NCBI RefSeq assembly: GCF_900005615.1
Contig: NZ_LN832559.1
Location: forward strand, 836,837 to 900,836
From: Paracoccus aminovorans
GTDB taxonomy: Bacteria > Pseudomonadota > Alphaproteobacteria > Rhodobacterales > Rhodobacteraceae
Reading direction: 5' to 3'
DNA: 64,000 nt
This document shows positions 1 through 6,611 of the stretch, piece by piece; position 1 is the first letter of the stretch; each line of letters begins with the position of its first letter. Below the pieces are notes generated by a model. That model did no database searches. It saw nothing but the letters and a program-made list of their open reading frames with translations, and was not told the origin of the DNA. Made by a program: the position numbers and the translations under genes.

Positions 1-270
1 TCAATTATTCCGTCCATAATATACGATCCGTTGATTATTCAGGATTCTCGCTTTCTGTTTCAATACGCCGGACCTTGCTACAAGAAATTGGCATTGTCCG
101 CCCTTCCAGGGGCAGGGCATACTGTTCTTGAAACGATGCGACAGGCGGGCGTTCTATCTTTGGTTATGCCCCGTATGGTGACCGGGGCTATGCCGCGCAT
201 AAAGCCGTGGATTTATAAAAGGGTGTTGGATCATATTTCTTCAAACATCGCTGAGGCACGAGTCGGTTAG
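1..270 (+). CDS. C-terminal fragment of an unrecognised protein
   Basis: The frame is open from the first base of the window and ends with TAG at 268-270, so this is the 3' end of a gene that begins upstream. About 89 residues are visible. They contain no motif I recognise and no membrane segment. Base composition is AT-richer than the housekeeping genes, like that of the broken glycosyltransferase downstream, which fits a surface-polysaccharide or other accessory locus. A TTG at 31 could start a short protein, but nothing marks it as a start. Function unknown. Confidence 0.4.
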   Translation, partial: SIIPSIIYDPLIIQDSRFLFQYAGPCYKKLALSALPGAGHTVLETMRQAGVLSLVMPRMVTGAMPRIKPWIYKRVLDHISSNIAEARVG

Positions 271-338
271 CGTTCTGCGGCATGGCACGCACTGGATCGT
301 GAGATTCTCGTCACATCTCGCGCGGCTGTTTACTGAGC

Positions 339-1175
339 CTACGCCGCGGGTAGCCCAGCGATTTCCCGGGATTTGTCCGTCAAGAAGGGAAAGTGGGCCG
401 CGCACGATGTTGCAATGGTGGCATCATCCATTTTTTTCATGCCTTGCCGGCGTATCCTTTGGGCATCAAATAGGGTGTCATTCAACCCGCCATTATGTGT
501 AACCATCGCCATTCCGCCGGGGATAATGATGCTGGTAAAACGCCGCGCCAGAGCGAAATGACCAAAAGCAAATATGCTGTGTCGCGGATGCCAGAGCGAG
601 ACCCCGACGCCCAAGAAAGGTGCGCTCCAACTATATATCCCCGAATGTGGTCCACCTTTGGCGCAGAACATCACGTTGCGGAAACTGACCGAAAACGGAA
701 AACTTCCTGGGATTAATCGATCGACTGTAGAGCGCATCTTGCGGATGAAATCGACGGTAAGAGCGTCATCATCGTCCAGTCGGAACTGCAATACGTCCTT
801 ATATTGCAGACCGATCTGATCGAACATCTCGATTTACGCTTTTCCAACATTGATGAGTGGAAAAAACCGGAGAACCACTTGCGGGACTTCATCACATATT
901 TTTTGAAGCCTGGCCTTATACTCTTCCGGAATCAGTTCCGACGCGGCGACGAGAAAGATGAAATTCTGATCGGTCTGTGCCTTGAGGGACGGGAGGGTGA
1001 TGTGTTCAAAAGTTGCCAGTCGGCGCTCCATTCGGTCGGGGGCAAACAGCTTGGCGGCCTGCTCGTTTGCGATGCGCCCCACCTCGTCGTCGGGTTTCCC
1101 GCGATAGGGTCGCCAGTCGCCACGGCCCAGCAAAGAAAAACGACAAATGCCTACAACCTGCATGATGAACTCCAT
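339..1175 (-). pseudogene. Putative rhamnosyltransferase, disrupted by an in-frame TAA
   Basis: Two collinear open segments on the minus strand (1175-834 and 827-339) lie in the same frame and are separated only by a TAA at 834-836 and two codons. Together they make about 278 residues, close to full length for the bacterial putative rhamnosyltransferase family. The first half has the family N terminus (MQVVGICRFSLLGRGDW, then FEHITLPSLKAQTDQNF). The second half has the acidic FRLDDDDA signature that matches a nucleotide-sugar and metal binding motif, and a late THNGGLND motif like the family's GHNDFNDS. The likely start is ATG 1175 or 1163. No frameshift is needed, so the lesion is a single nonsense change and probably recent. 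I infer that the intact gene modified a surface glycan. Confidence 0.75.
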
Positions 1176-1312
1176 CGACGACAATCCGCCTCTGGATGCC
1201 AAGATCGAGCCCGGACTGCAAGTCGGATGAGGGCGGTGTTCGCCTGACGAAAGCGGACGGGCGCCACCACACGCCCTCCCTCACCACCTCACTAGCCTAC
1301 CGATGAGCAATG

Positions 1313-1344
1313 GCCCGCACTGTCACATAGGCGACACTGCGGGC
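1313..1344 (+). terminator. Strong hairpin, possible terminator downstream of brnA
   Basis: GCCCGCACTGTC at 1313-1324 pairs with GACACTGCGGGC at 1333-1344, with one mismatch and an 8-base loop. It is followed on the plus strand by a short T run. It lies between the rhamnosyltransferase pseudogene and the convergent end of brnTA. The U tract is poor on the minus strand, so its direction is uncertain. Confidence 0.4.
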
Positions 1345-1361
1345 TTTACGGGGCGCTCGCA

Positions 1362-1616
1362 TCAAACCCCAGCCGCCTTGCGCAACACCTCATCAATCCG
1401 GCTCTGCCAGCCAGGGCCTCCGGCCTTGAAATATTCGATCACCTCGGGGCTGAGGCGGATGGAGACCGGAGTTTTCTTCGCGGCCTTCTGCGGCCCCCTG
1501 GTGCGGGGAAAGGCCGCACGGATATGAGCAGGAAGCTCGCTGGCCGGGCGGGCCTTGGCGAAGTCCTCCTTCGTCCATTCCGGGTTGTCGTGATCAATCG
1601 CTTTCGAGCGGGGCAT
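1362..1616 (-). CDS. brnA: BrnA family antitoxin
   Basis: An 84-residue protein of the BrnA family. The N-terminal half is basic and flexible (toxin binding), and the C-terminal half is a ribbon-helix-helix DNA-binding domain with the signature TPVSIRLSPEVIEYFKAGGPGWQSRIDEVLRKA. BrnA neutralises the BrnT RNase, and the dimeric complex represses its own promoter. The gene starts inside the 3' end of brnT (23-base overlap), which gives the usual toxin-first order and translational coupling. The inverted repeat upstream of brnT (1870-1878 and 1902-1910) is the likely operator. Confidence 0.9.
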   Translation of the reverse strand: MPRSKAIDHDNPEWTKEDFAKARPASELPAHIRAAFPRTRGPQKAAKKTPVSIRLSPEVIEYFKAGGPGWQSRIDEVLRKAAGV

Positions 1617-1863
1617 AGCGGTCCATCTCCTTCTTGTGCGCCCGACGCAGGCTGATTGCGCGCAGGGTGCCGTTTCGGTCGGTGAAGGCGAGGCAATGGG
1701 CCTTTCCGTCGATCAGGCCCCACGCACGGTAGCGTGTCTCGCCGTAGTCGTTGCGGTCATCCTCGATGAAGGCGAGGATTTCGAGTTCAGCCGCGCGGAC
1801 AAGGGACACGCCGTGCTTGGCGATGTTGATTTCGTCTTTCGCGGGGTCGAACTCGATCCGCAT
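1594..1863 (-). CDS. brnT: BrnT family toxin (ribonuclease)
   Basis: An 89-residue BrnT toxin with the RelE-like fold expected of the family. The N terminus is typical (FDPAKDEINIAKHGVSL), followed by the central ETRYRAWGLIDGKAHCLAFTDRNG and the C-terminal LRAISLRRAHKKEMDRY region that carries the Arg/His RNase residues. BrnT inhibits translation by cleaving RNA and is counteracted by BrnA, encoded by the overlapping downstream gene. The length is normal and all regions are present, so it looks functional. The ATG lies only five bases after a consensus-like -10 element, so the mRNA is probably leaderless. Confidence 0.92.
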   Translation of the reverse strand: MRIEFDPAKDEINIAKHGVSLVRAAELEILAFIEDDRNDYGETRYRAWGLIDGKAHCLAFTDRNGTLRAISLRRAHKKEMDRYAPLESD

Positions 1864-1910
1864 GGTTGTATATACGATTTGATGCGCGCTTAGTCAAGCA
1901 GATCGTATAT
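1863..1910 (-). promoter_or_regulatory. brnTA promoter with inverted-repeat operator
   Basis: Read on the minus strand, TTGACT (1897-1892), a 17-base spacer and TATATA (1874-1869) form an almost consensus sigma-70 promoter. The brnT ATG begins at 1863, so transcription should start at or within a base or two of the start codon. Perfect 9-base inverted repeats, ATATACGAT at 1870-1878 and ATCGTATAT at 1902-1910, flank the promoter. One covers the -10 and the other sits just upstream of the -35, as expected for autorepression by the BrnA ribbon-helix-helix domain. Confidence 0.65.
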
Positions 1911-1924
1911 GCAAAATGCAACTG

Positions 1925-1976
1925 GCCGTCCTCAGGGCGGCTTTTTCATATCGACCCATTCCGGCGGGCTTTTTTC
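1925..1976 (+). terminator. Hairpin plus T run upstream of the phage membrane protein
   Basis: A 7-bp stem with a 3-base loop (1925-1941) is followed directly by TTTTT at 1942-1946, a good rho-independent terminator shape on the plus strand. A second GGCGGGC followed by six T lies about 25 bases later with a weaker stem. No plus-strand gene precedes it here, so it may terminate a phage gene that has been lost. Confidence 0.45.
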
Positions 1977-1993
1977 ATGCAGAAGGAGAGACG

Positions 1994-2263
1994 ATGACCC
2001 AAATCGACAACCGGATCAGCCACGGCAACATCCTCGTCCTCGGCTCCATGGTCGTCGGGGTCGCGGTAGCCTGGGGGACGTGGACCACGACGACCAGTTC
2101 GCTGGCGGCCAAGCTTGCCGATCACGCGGCATCTCTGTCAGCGCATGAGGCCCGGATCCGTGCCATGGAAACGACGACCGCCCGGCAGGACGAGCGGATG
2201 GTGCTGATCCTCGACAGCCTGCGCAAGATCGAGGCCAGGCTCGATACGGGCAGGCATCCCTGA
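1994..2263 (+). CDS. Small phage-type membrane protein with a C-terminal coiled coil
   Basis: An 89-residue protein. It has one membrane helix at about residues 12-32 (ILVLGSMVVGVAVAWGTW), then a heptad-like, charged region to the end that predicts a coiled coil. Proteins with this layout often sit beside the endolysin gene in alphaproteobacterial prophages and may act as holin accessories or spanin-like lysis factors; that role is inferred from layout and context. The start at 1994 is supported by GAAGGAGAG a few bases upstream. The endolysin it would partner is 2.4 kb downstream, beyond an IS5 insertion, which suggests the cassette was split. Confidence 0.65.
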   Translation: MTQIDNRISHGNILVLGSMVVGVAVAWGTWTTTTSSLAAKLADHAASLSAHEARIRAMETTTARQDERMVLILDSLRKIEARLDTGRHP

Positions 2264-2277
2264 CCGAAGCCAGCGGA

Positions 2278-2544
2278 TCAGAGCGCTTCGGCGGCGGGCT
2301 TCTGGGTCGATCCGCCTCTGCGCATTTCACCCTCTGCACGGCAGACACGGTTGGCGGTGTCGTCGGTCATGCCGGCAGGACGCGCGGTCGCACGGTCCCA
2401 CAGGACGGCCTTGTCGGTATAGAGTTGGCACGTCACCGGGCCTTGATCCGTATCCACCGTTACGGGTGCGCTCTCCCAAGGCTGTTTGGCGTCGGCGCAG
2501 GCGGCAATCATCAGCACGGCCATCAACATCGTCGGCAATTTCAT
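2278..2544 (-). CDS. Small putative lipoprotein, function unknown
   Basis: An 88-residue protein with a lipoprotein signal: a short charged N terminus, a hydrophobic stretch and a lipobox ending ...MIAACADA with the acylated Cys at about residue 16. The mature part has two further Cys and is otherwise featureless. The ATG at 2544 is chosen over a TTG one codon earlier. It converges on the phage membrane protein, with 14 bases between the stops. It sits in the prophage remnant and could be an outer-membrane spanin or a cargo gene, but the sequence does not decide this. Confidence 0.6.
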   Translation of the reverse strand: MKLPTMLMAVLMIAACADAKQPWESAPVTVDTDQGPVTCQLYTDKAVLWDRATARPAGMTDDTANRVCRAEGEMRRGGSTQKPAAEAL

Positions 2545-2752
2545 CAAGCAATCTCCGGTTCTGAAGGGGGATGAAAAACACTACTCGCAAAAGGCGAATC
2601 GGGCTGCAGCGCAACCCGGCCTCGCGAACTATAACGACGGCCAGCAAAACAGGCTGACCGTCGCAACATAGCACTCGTAACAGTTGCAGGTTGTGACAAT
2701 GTGGCCAGCCTTTGAACCTGCCTTTTGGGGCAAGCCTTGGAGCACGCTAAAG

Positions 2753-4239
2753 AGTCCGATCTGAACAACCTCTACCACGTTGATTTTGGGTTCTGAATTT
2801 GCGGTTTTGTTCGCTTTGAATTGCAGGGTTTCGTATGCTTCCGCGAGAAGCTCTGCAATTTCCGGTCGCCTATGAAGCCCCATTCCCGCGTCCCTGAACA
2901 GGATGACCTGCTCCGTCCACGACTGGTCGATATGATTGATGCGCGCCACGAGCTGGTGAAGCTTGCGGCACTGATCGACTGGGAGTTTTTCGAACGGGAA
3001 TGGGCAACCTTCTTCCCTTCGCATCAGGGGCGTCCGGCGACATCGCCACGCCTGGTCGCCGGGCTGATGTATCTCCAGCATGCCTTCAAGCTGTCGGACG
3101 AGGCGGTCTTGGCCCGGTGGGTCGAGAACCCGTATTACCAGCACTTCACCGGCGAGACATTCTTTCAGCACCACCCGCCGATCGACCCGTCATCTCTGAC
3201 CCGCTGGCGCAAGCGCATCGGCGAAGAAGGAGTGGAGTGGCTGCTGACCAAGACGATCGAGGCAGGTCGGGCTTCTGGCGCCGTTACAGAAAGGAGCCTG
3301 AAGCGGGTGGCTGTCGATACAACTGTGATGGAAAAGACCATCGCCCATCCGACGGACGCCCGGCTTTACGAGCGGGCGCGTGTGCTGCTGGTGGACCTGG
3401 CGAAAGAAGCTGGGATCGATCTGCGCCAGAGCTATGCGCGGCTTGCCCCGCGGCTGGCCGTCCAGGTCGGACGCTATGCCCATGCCCGGCAGTTCAAGCG
3501 CATGCGCAAGGCCCTGCGCCAGCTCAAGGGCTATGTTGGCCGGGTGCGCCGGGACCTGCGCCGCCATTTGCAGGACATTCCCGAAGGTGCGCTGCGTGAG
3601 AAGGTGCTGGAAGCGCTCTGGCTGGTCGGCTGCCTGCTCGAACAGACCCCGAAGAGCAAGGACAAGATCTATTCCCTGCACGAGCCCGAGGTCGACTGCA
3701 TCTCCAAGGGCAAGGCCCGCATCCGTTACGAGTTCGGCACCAAGGTCAGTCTCGCCACCACTCTCGACGGCGGTTTCGTTGTCGGCGCCCGCAGCTTTCC
3801 TGGAAACCCCTACGACGGCCATACCCTGGCGTCAGCACTGGAGCAGGTCGCCATCCTAGCCGACCAGGTGCCGGCTCTGGTTGTGGTCGACCGCGGCTAT
3901 CGCGGCCATGGTGTGGAGACCACCAGGGTCCTGATCAGCGGCATGAGGCGCGGCATCAGCCCGCTGTTGGCAAAGCTCCTCAGGCGCCGAAGTGCCATCG
4001 AGCCCGAGATCGGGCACATGCAGTCCGACGGGCGCCTTGCCAGATGCCCGCTGAAGGGCCGCATCGGCGACGCGGTCTTTGCCATCCTCTGCGCCTGCGG
4101 TCAAAACATCCGCCAGATCCTCGCCCATCTCAGGGCTCTTTGGGTCCTGTTACTCCACCTGATTGCGGCGATCATCTGGCGCGAAAGGGCCCTTCATAGG
4201 AAAGTATTGGCGGCCTGACACGGTTGTTCAGAGCCGACT
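2753..4239 (+). mobile_element. Complete IS5-family insertion sequence
   Basis: The element is about 1,487 bp and carries one full transposase gene. Its ends are 18-base imperfect inverted repeats, AGTCCGATCTGAACAACC at 2753-2770 and GGTTGTTCAGAGCCGACT at 4222-4239, which match at 16 of 18 positions. AAAG occurs immediately outside both ends (2749-2752 and 4240-4243) and is the likely 4-base target duplication. The flanks share slightly more (CTAAAGA), so the exact ends could shift by one or two bases. An intact gene, intact ends and an intact duplication suggest a recent insertion. Confidence 0.85.
2872..4218 (+). CDS. IS5-family DDE transposase
   Basis: A 448-residue transposase. The N-terminal DUF772-like region (about 20-130, with RPATSPRLVAGLMYLQHAF and SLTRWRKRIGEEGVEWLL) is followed by the DDE nuclease domain. 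The catalytic residues I assign are Asp149 (in AVDTTVMEK), Asp340 (in VVVDRGYRG) and Glu377 or Glu379 (in IEPEIGHM). A basic region rich in Arg and Lys lies at about 195-240. It is full length and uninterrupted, so probably active. The ATG at 2872 is the family start. The gene fills the element between its inverted repeats. Confidence 0.93.
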   Translation: MKPHSRVPEQDDLLRPRLVDMIDARHELVKLAALIDWEFFEREWATFFPSHQGRPATSPRLVAGLMYLQHAFKLSDEAVLARWVENPYYQHFTGETFFQHHPPIDPSSLTRWRKRIGEEGVEWLLTKTIEAGRASGAVTERSLKRVAVDTTVMEKTIAHPTDARLYERARVLLVDLAKEAGIDLRQSYARLAPRLAVQVGRYAHARQFKRMRKALRQLKGYVGRVRRDLRRHLQDIPEGALREKVLEALWLVGCLLEQTPKSKDKIYSLHEPEVDCISKGKARIRYEFGTKVSLATTLDGGFVVGARSFPGNPYDGHTLASALEQVAILADQVPALVVVDRGYRGHGVETTRVLISGMRRGISPLLAKLLRRRSAIEPEIGHMQSDGRLARCPLKGRIGDAVFAILCACGQNIRQILAHLRALWVLLLHLIAAIIWRERALHRKVLAA

Positions 4240-4642
4240 AAAGAACGTGTTCAGAACATTTCCACACCGATTGGTTTAGTTTTGAGAACGAAAGCGGATC
4301 AGGTGGAGAACATCGGCAGATGCCGCCGCCGCCATACTTGCCTCGGCTCCAGGAGAGAAAGTGCCCTCAGTGCCGTCAGGTTTCTTCCTCTCTAGCGGGA
4401 CCCTGCCGGCGTGCTCACGCCGCGTCGGCCTCTATACTCGGAACGCTGCTGCAATGGCTTTGGCGGCCCTCAGAGCGGGCACGCCCTGAGGACCTTTCCG
4501 ACCAGAGCCGTTGAGCTGACCGGAAGCCGGCGCGGATACAGCGAGTTGCCGCGCACTGGAATATGTGACGCGGCGTGCCGTCGCATGTCGTACCCCGACG
4601 CATCCGCCCCGCCATCGCGCGGGGCTTTTCATGGAGACGTGC
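4240..4642 (+). other. Intergenic region between the IS5 element and the endolysin gene
   Basis: This stretch of about 400 bases has no convincing gene. It has two notable hairpins: CGGCGTG-CT-CACGCCG near 4409-4424, and a CCTCAG/CTGAGG inverted repeat near 4472-4495. A terminator-like hairpin, CCCCGC (4607-4612) with GCGGGG (4619-4624), is followed by TTTT and lies just upstream of the endolysin start. It is probably phage-derived non-coding sequence. Confidence 0.4.
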
Positions 4643-5590
4643 ATGCAGCTAACGGCTGACCACCTGTCCGCCATCGCCGGTGGCGGGGTGAACGACAACA
4701 TGCGATCAACCGTCGCGGGGCTGGCGAAAGCCGGCGTCGGTGCTGGGCTTGAGCGGCCGCATCGACTGGCGCATTACCTCGGCCAGCTGGGTCACGAGAG
4801 CGGCGGCTGGCGCTACGACCGCGAGATATGGGGGCCGACGGCGGCGCAAAAGCGCTACGAGGGCCGTGCCGATCTGGGCAACACCCAGCCGGGCGACGGC
4901 TCGCGCTTCCGGGGCCGAGGCCCGATGCAGATCATCGGCAGGGCCAATTACAGCAAGTTTGCCGCCTGGGCGCGCAAGCTGGACCCGGCCGCGCCCGACT
5001 TCGAGGTGATGCCCGACGCGGTCAACACCGACCCATGGGAGGGGCTGGGGCCGATCTGGTATTGGTCCAGTGGCAACCCGACCGGGATCAGCCTCAACGG
5101 CTATGCCGATGCCAACGACCTGGGCACGATCACGAGACGGATCAACGGCGGCACGAACGGCCTTGCTGATCGTCAGACCAAATATGTCCGGGCCGCGCTG
5201 GTGCTGGCCGGCTACGGCCCGAACGAGGTCAGGCGGTTCCAGGCAGAAGCGGGCCTGCCCGCCGATGGCATTGCCGGTCCCCGCACCATCGCCGCGCTGC
5301 ATCAATGGCTCAAGGGGCTGCCGCCAGTGCAGTTCGGCCGCATCCCCGTCGCCGACGCCGCCACTGCGCCGGGTGAGGGCATGGCGAACCCGTGGGTGAT
5401 GAAGGAATACGGTCCTGTCGTGCAAGCCTTGATTGGGCAGGAGGCGCAGCGCCAGAACGCGGCCTATCTCTGCAAGCCCTGCTCATGGCTCTGGCGGCGC
5501 AAGCCGAGGGAAAAGGCTGATTCATTCGGATCAGGGCAGCCAGTTCACCAGCATGGGCTGGGCTGCATTTCTGCGCGCCCACAATCTTGA
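4643..5590 (+). CDS. Phage endolysin (GH19 chitinase-like muramidase) with peptidoglycan-binding domain, 3' end replaced by IS sequence
   Basis: A 315-residue predicted product. Residues about 25-190 form a GH19/lysozyme-like catalytic domain, with LGHESGGWRYDREIWG carrying the likely catalytic Glu and RFRGRGPMQIIGRANYSKF matching the family GxGxxQxTGRxNY motif. Residues about 195-225 (VRRFQAEAGLPADGIAGPRT) are a peptidoglycan-binding domain 1 repeat. There is no signal peptide, as in holin-dependent endolysins. The ATG at 4643 has GGAG upstream. From about residue 280 the reading frame runs into an IS3-family transposase fragment (SWLWRRKPREK), so the native C terminus is lost. The two functional domains are intact, so residual activity is possible. 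Confidence 0.85.
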   Translation: MQLTADHLSAIAGGGVNDNMRSTVAGLAKAGVGAGLERPHRLAHYLGQLGHESGGWRYDREIWGPTAAQKRYEGRADLGNTQPGDGSRFRGRGPMQIIGRANYSKFAAWARKLDPAAPDFEVMPDAVNTDPWEGLGPIWYWSSGNPTGISLNGYADANDLGTITRRINGGTNGLADRQTKYVRAALVLAGYGPNEVRRFQAEAGLPADGIAGPRTIAALHQWLKGLPPVQFGRIPVADAATAPGEGMANPWVMKEYGPVVQALIGQEAQRQNAAYLCKPCSWLWRRKPREKADSFGSGQPVHQHGLGCISARPQS

Positions 5591-5655
5591 GCATTCCATG
5601 AGCCGTCGTGGCAATTGTCACGACAATGCGGTCGCCGAGAGCTTCTCAACCGTAT
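5482..5655 (+). mobile_element. IS3-family transposase (OrfB) fragment
   Basis: A plus-strand frame reads LIHSDQGSQFTSMGWAAFL and then SMSRRGNCHDNAVAESF, the conserved C-terminal part of the IS3-family OrfB integrase core. This includes the second catalytic Asp (HSDQGSQ) and the Glu (DNAVAESF). A few codons upstream, WRRKPREK of the same transposase is in another frame, so the scrap is also frameshifted. It stops abruptly after AESF and lacks the rest of the element and both inverted repeats. It overlaps the endolysin 3' end. Confidence 0.8.
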
Positions 5656-5678
5656 GCGTCCGGAGGCCGCACTGATGT

Positions 5679-5850
5679 CAGTTCTTGACGGGATTTCCGG
5701 CTTTCCAGCTCCACGGCAGGAGTTCATCGAGGCGGTTGACGGGATGGTCGCCGACCATGCGCTGGAGAACATCGGCGAGATAGCGGGGGCGAAGGGGCAG
5801 GATCTTGCCGAGCGCGAGCTCGTGGAAGGCCCGAGAGCCCAGGAGTTGAA
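5679..5850 (-). mobile_element. IS66-family transposase C-terminal fragment
   Basis: The minus-strand frame ending with TGA at 5681-5679 reads RPRYLADVLQRMVGDHPVNR, LDELLPWSWKAG and then VKN. This is the conserved C terminus of IS66-family TnpC (YLADVL..I..HP.NR.DELLPW). Upstream of about 5850 the similarity is lost. It abuts the IS3 scrap in the opposite orientation, so at least two elements inserted and decayed here. Confidence 0.7.
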
Positions 5851-5885
5851 CAACCGAAACCCGCAGGCCTCCAGGCGCGCGAGCT

Positions 5886-5918
5886 TGAAAAAAGCGAAAG
5901 GGCGGCTCCGGTCAGCCG
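5886..5918 (-). terminator. Probable rho-independent terminator of the 5912-6469 gene
   Basis: On the minus strand a CGGCT/AGCCG stem (5918-5914 with 5907-5903) overlaps the stop codon of the lipoprotein gene and is followed by a T-rich stretch with six T in a row (5894-5887). This is a plausible intrinsic terminator, and it marks the boundary between core genes and the IS wreckage. Confidence 0.45.
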
Positions 5919-6469
5919 GCAAAGACCTCGACCGTCGGCAGGTCGGTCAGGCTGACGCCGATCAACTGCAGCGCGGGCAGCGACACCTGGCTGCCCCCGC
6001 CGGCCGGCCCGCCCAGCGGGATCAGCCGCACCTTGGCGGATTTGCCATTGGCCGGGTTGACGATGCGCCCCGCGGTTTCCGACTTGACCAGCGGCGTCCT
6101 GACCCAGAACCCCGGCTGCGACGGATCGCCCAGCGAGGCGACGGTCGTGCCCAGCCTGCGCTCGCCCCCCGTCGGGGCCGAGGCCGCTTGGGCGCGCTCG
6201 CCGCGGGTCGCGGTGTTCAGCGCCTCGGCGCTTTGCGAGGCCGGCTCCCCGATGGAGGAGGCCGTGCTGCTTTTGCCGGGGGTGCGCGGCGCCGTTCCGG
6301 TCAGGACCGGGCCGCGGATCACCGGCTGGCCGGTGGCGGGGTCGGTCATCGTGTCCAGCGGCGCGCCGGGCAGCCGCGCCGCGGCCTGCGGCGAATTGTC
6401 CGGCTGCGTGCAGGCGGCCAGCGCCGGAAGGAACAGGGCGCCCAGCAGGCGGCAAAGCGTTTTCGTCAT
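5912..6469 (-). CDS. Lipoprotein with a possible RlpA-like C-terminal domain
   Basis: A 185-residue lipoprotein with signal MTKTLCRLLGALFLPALAAC and the acylated Cys at 20. A low-complexity Pro/Thr/Ser linker leads to a conserved C-terminal region at about 105-185 (VASLGDPSQPGFWVRTPLV, then IVNPANGKSAKVRLIPLGG, then SQVSLPALQLIGVSLTDLP). Its pattern resembles the double-psi barrel of RlpA (NL.NGRSV.VRI.DRGP...DLS..AA..LG). Homologues in Rhodobacterales are sometimes misnamed D-galactarate dehydratase, which nothing here supports. Role unknown; an envelope function is inferred. Confidence 0.7.
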   Translation of the reverse strand: MTKTLCRLLGALFLPALAACTQPDNSPQAAARLPGAPLDTMTDPATGQPVIRGPVLTGTAPRTPGKSSTASSIGEPASQSAEALNTATRGERAQAASAPTGGERRLGTTVASLGDPSQPGFWVRTPLVKSETAGRIVNPANGKSAKVRLIPLGGPAGGGSQVSLPALQLIGVSLTDLPTVEVFAG

Positions 6470-6611
6470 GAAAGCCTCATCTCTCTGGCGGTTGCGGCAA
6501 GGCTAGACCCCCGCGCGCCCGCCTGTCCACCGCTACCCGCTTTCTTGGTTACGAGACCATCAACCGATCGGCCGGCTTGTGCCGATGGCGGCGGGCCCCT
6601 ATCTTGACGGC

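Noticed and set aside
834..836. Possible stop-codon recoding in the rhamnosyltransferase
   Set aside because: The codon is TAA, not TGA or TAG, so selenocysteine or pyrrolysine recoding does not apply.
2629..3174. Minus-strand frame crossing the left end of the IS5 element
   Set aside because: It spans the insertion junction and is mostly antisense to the transposase.
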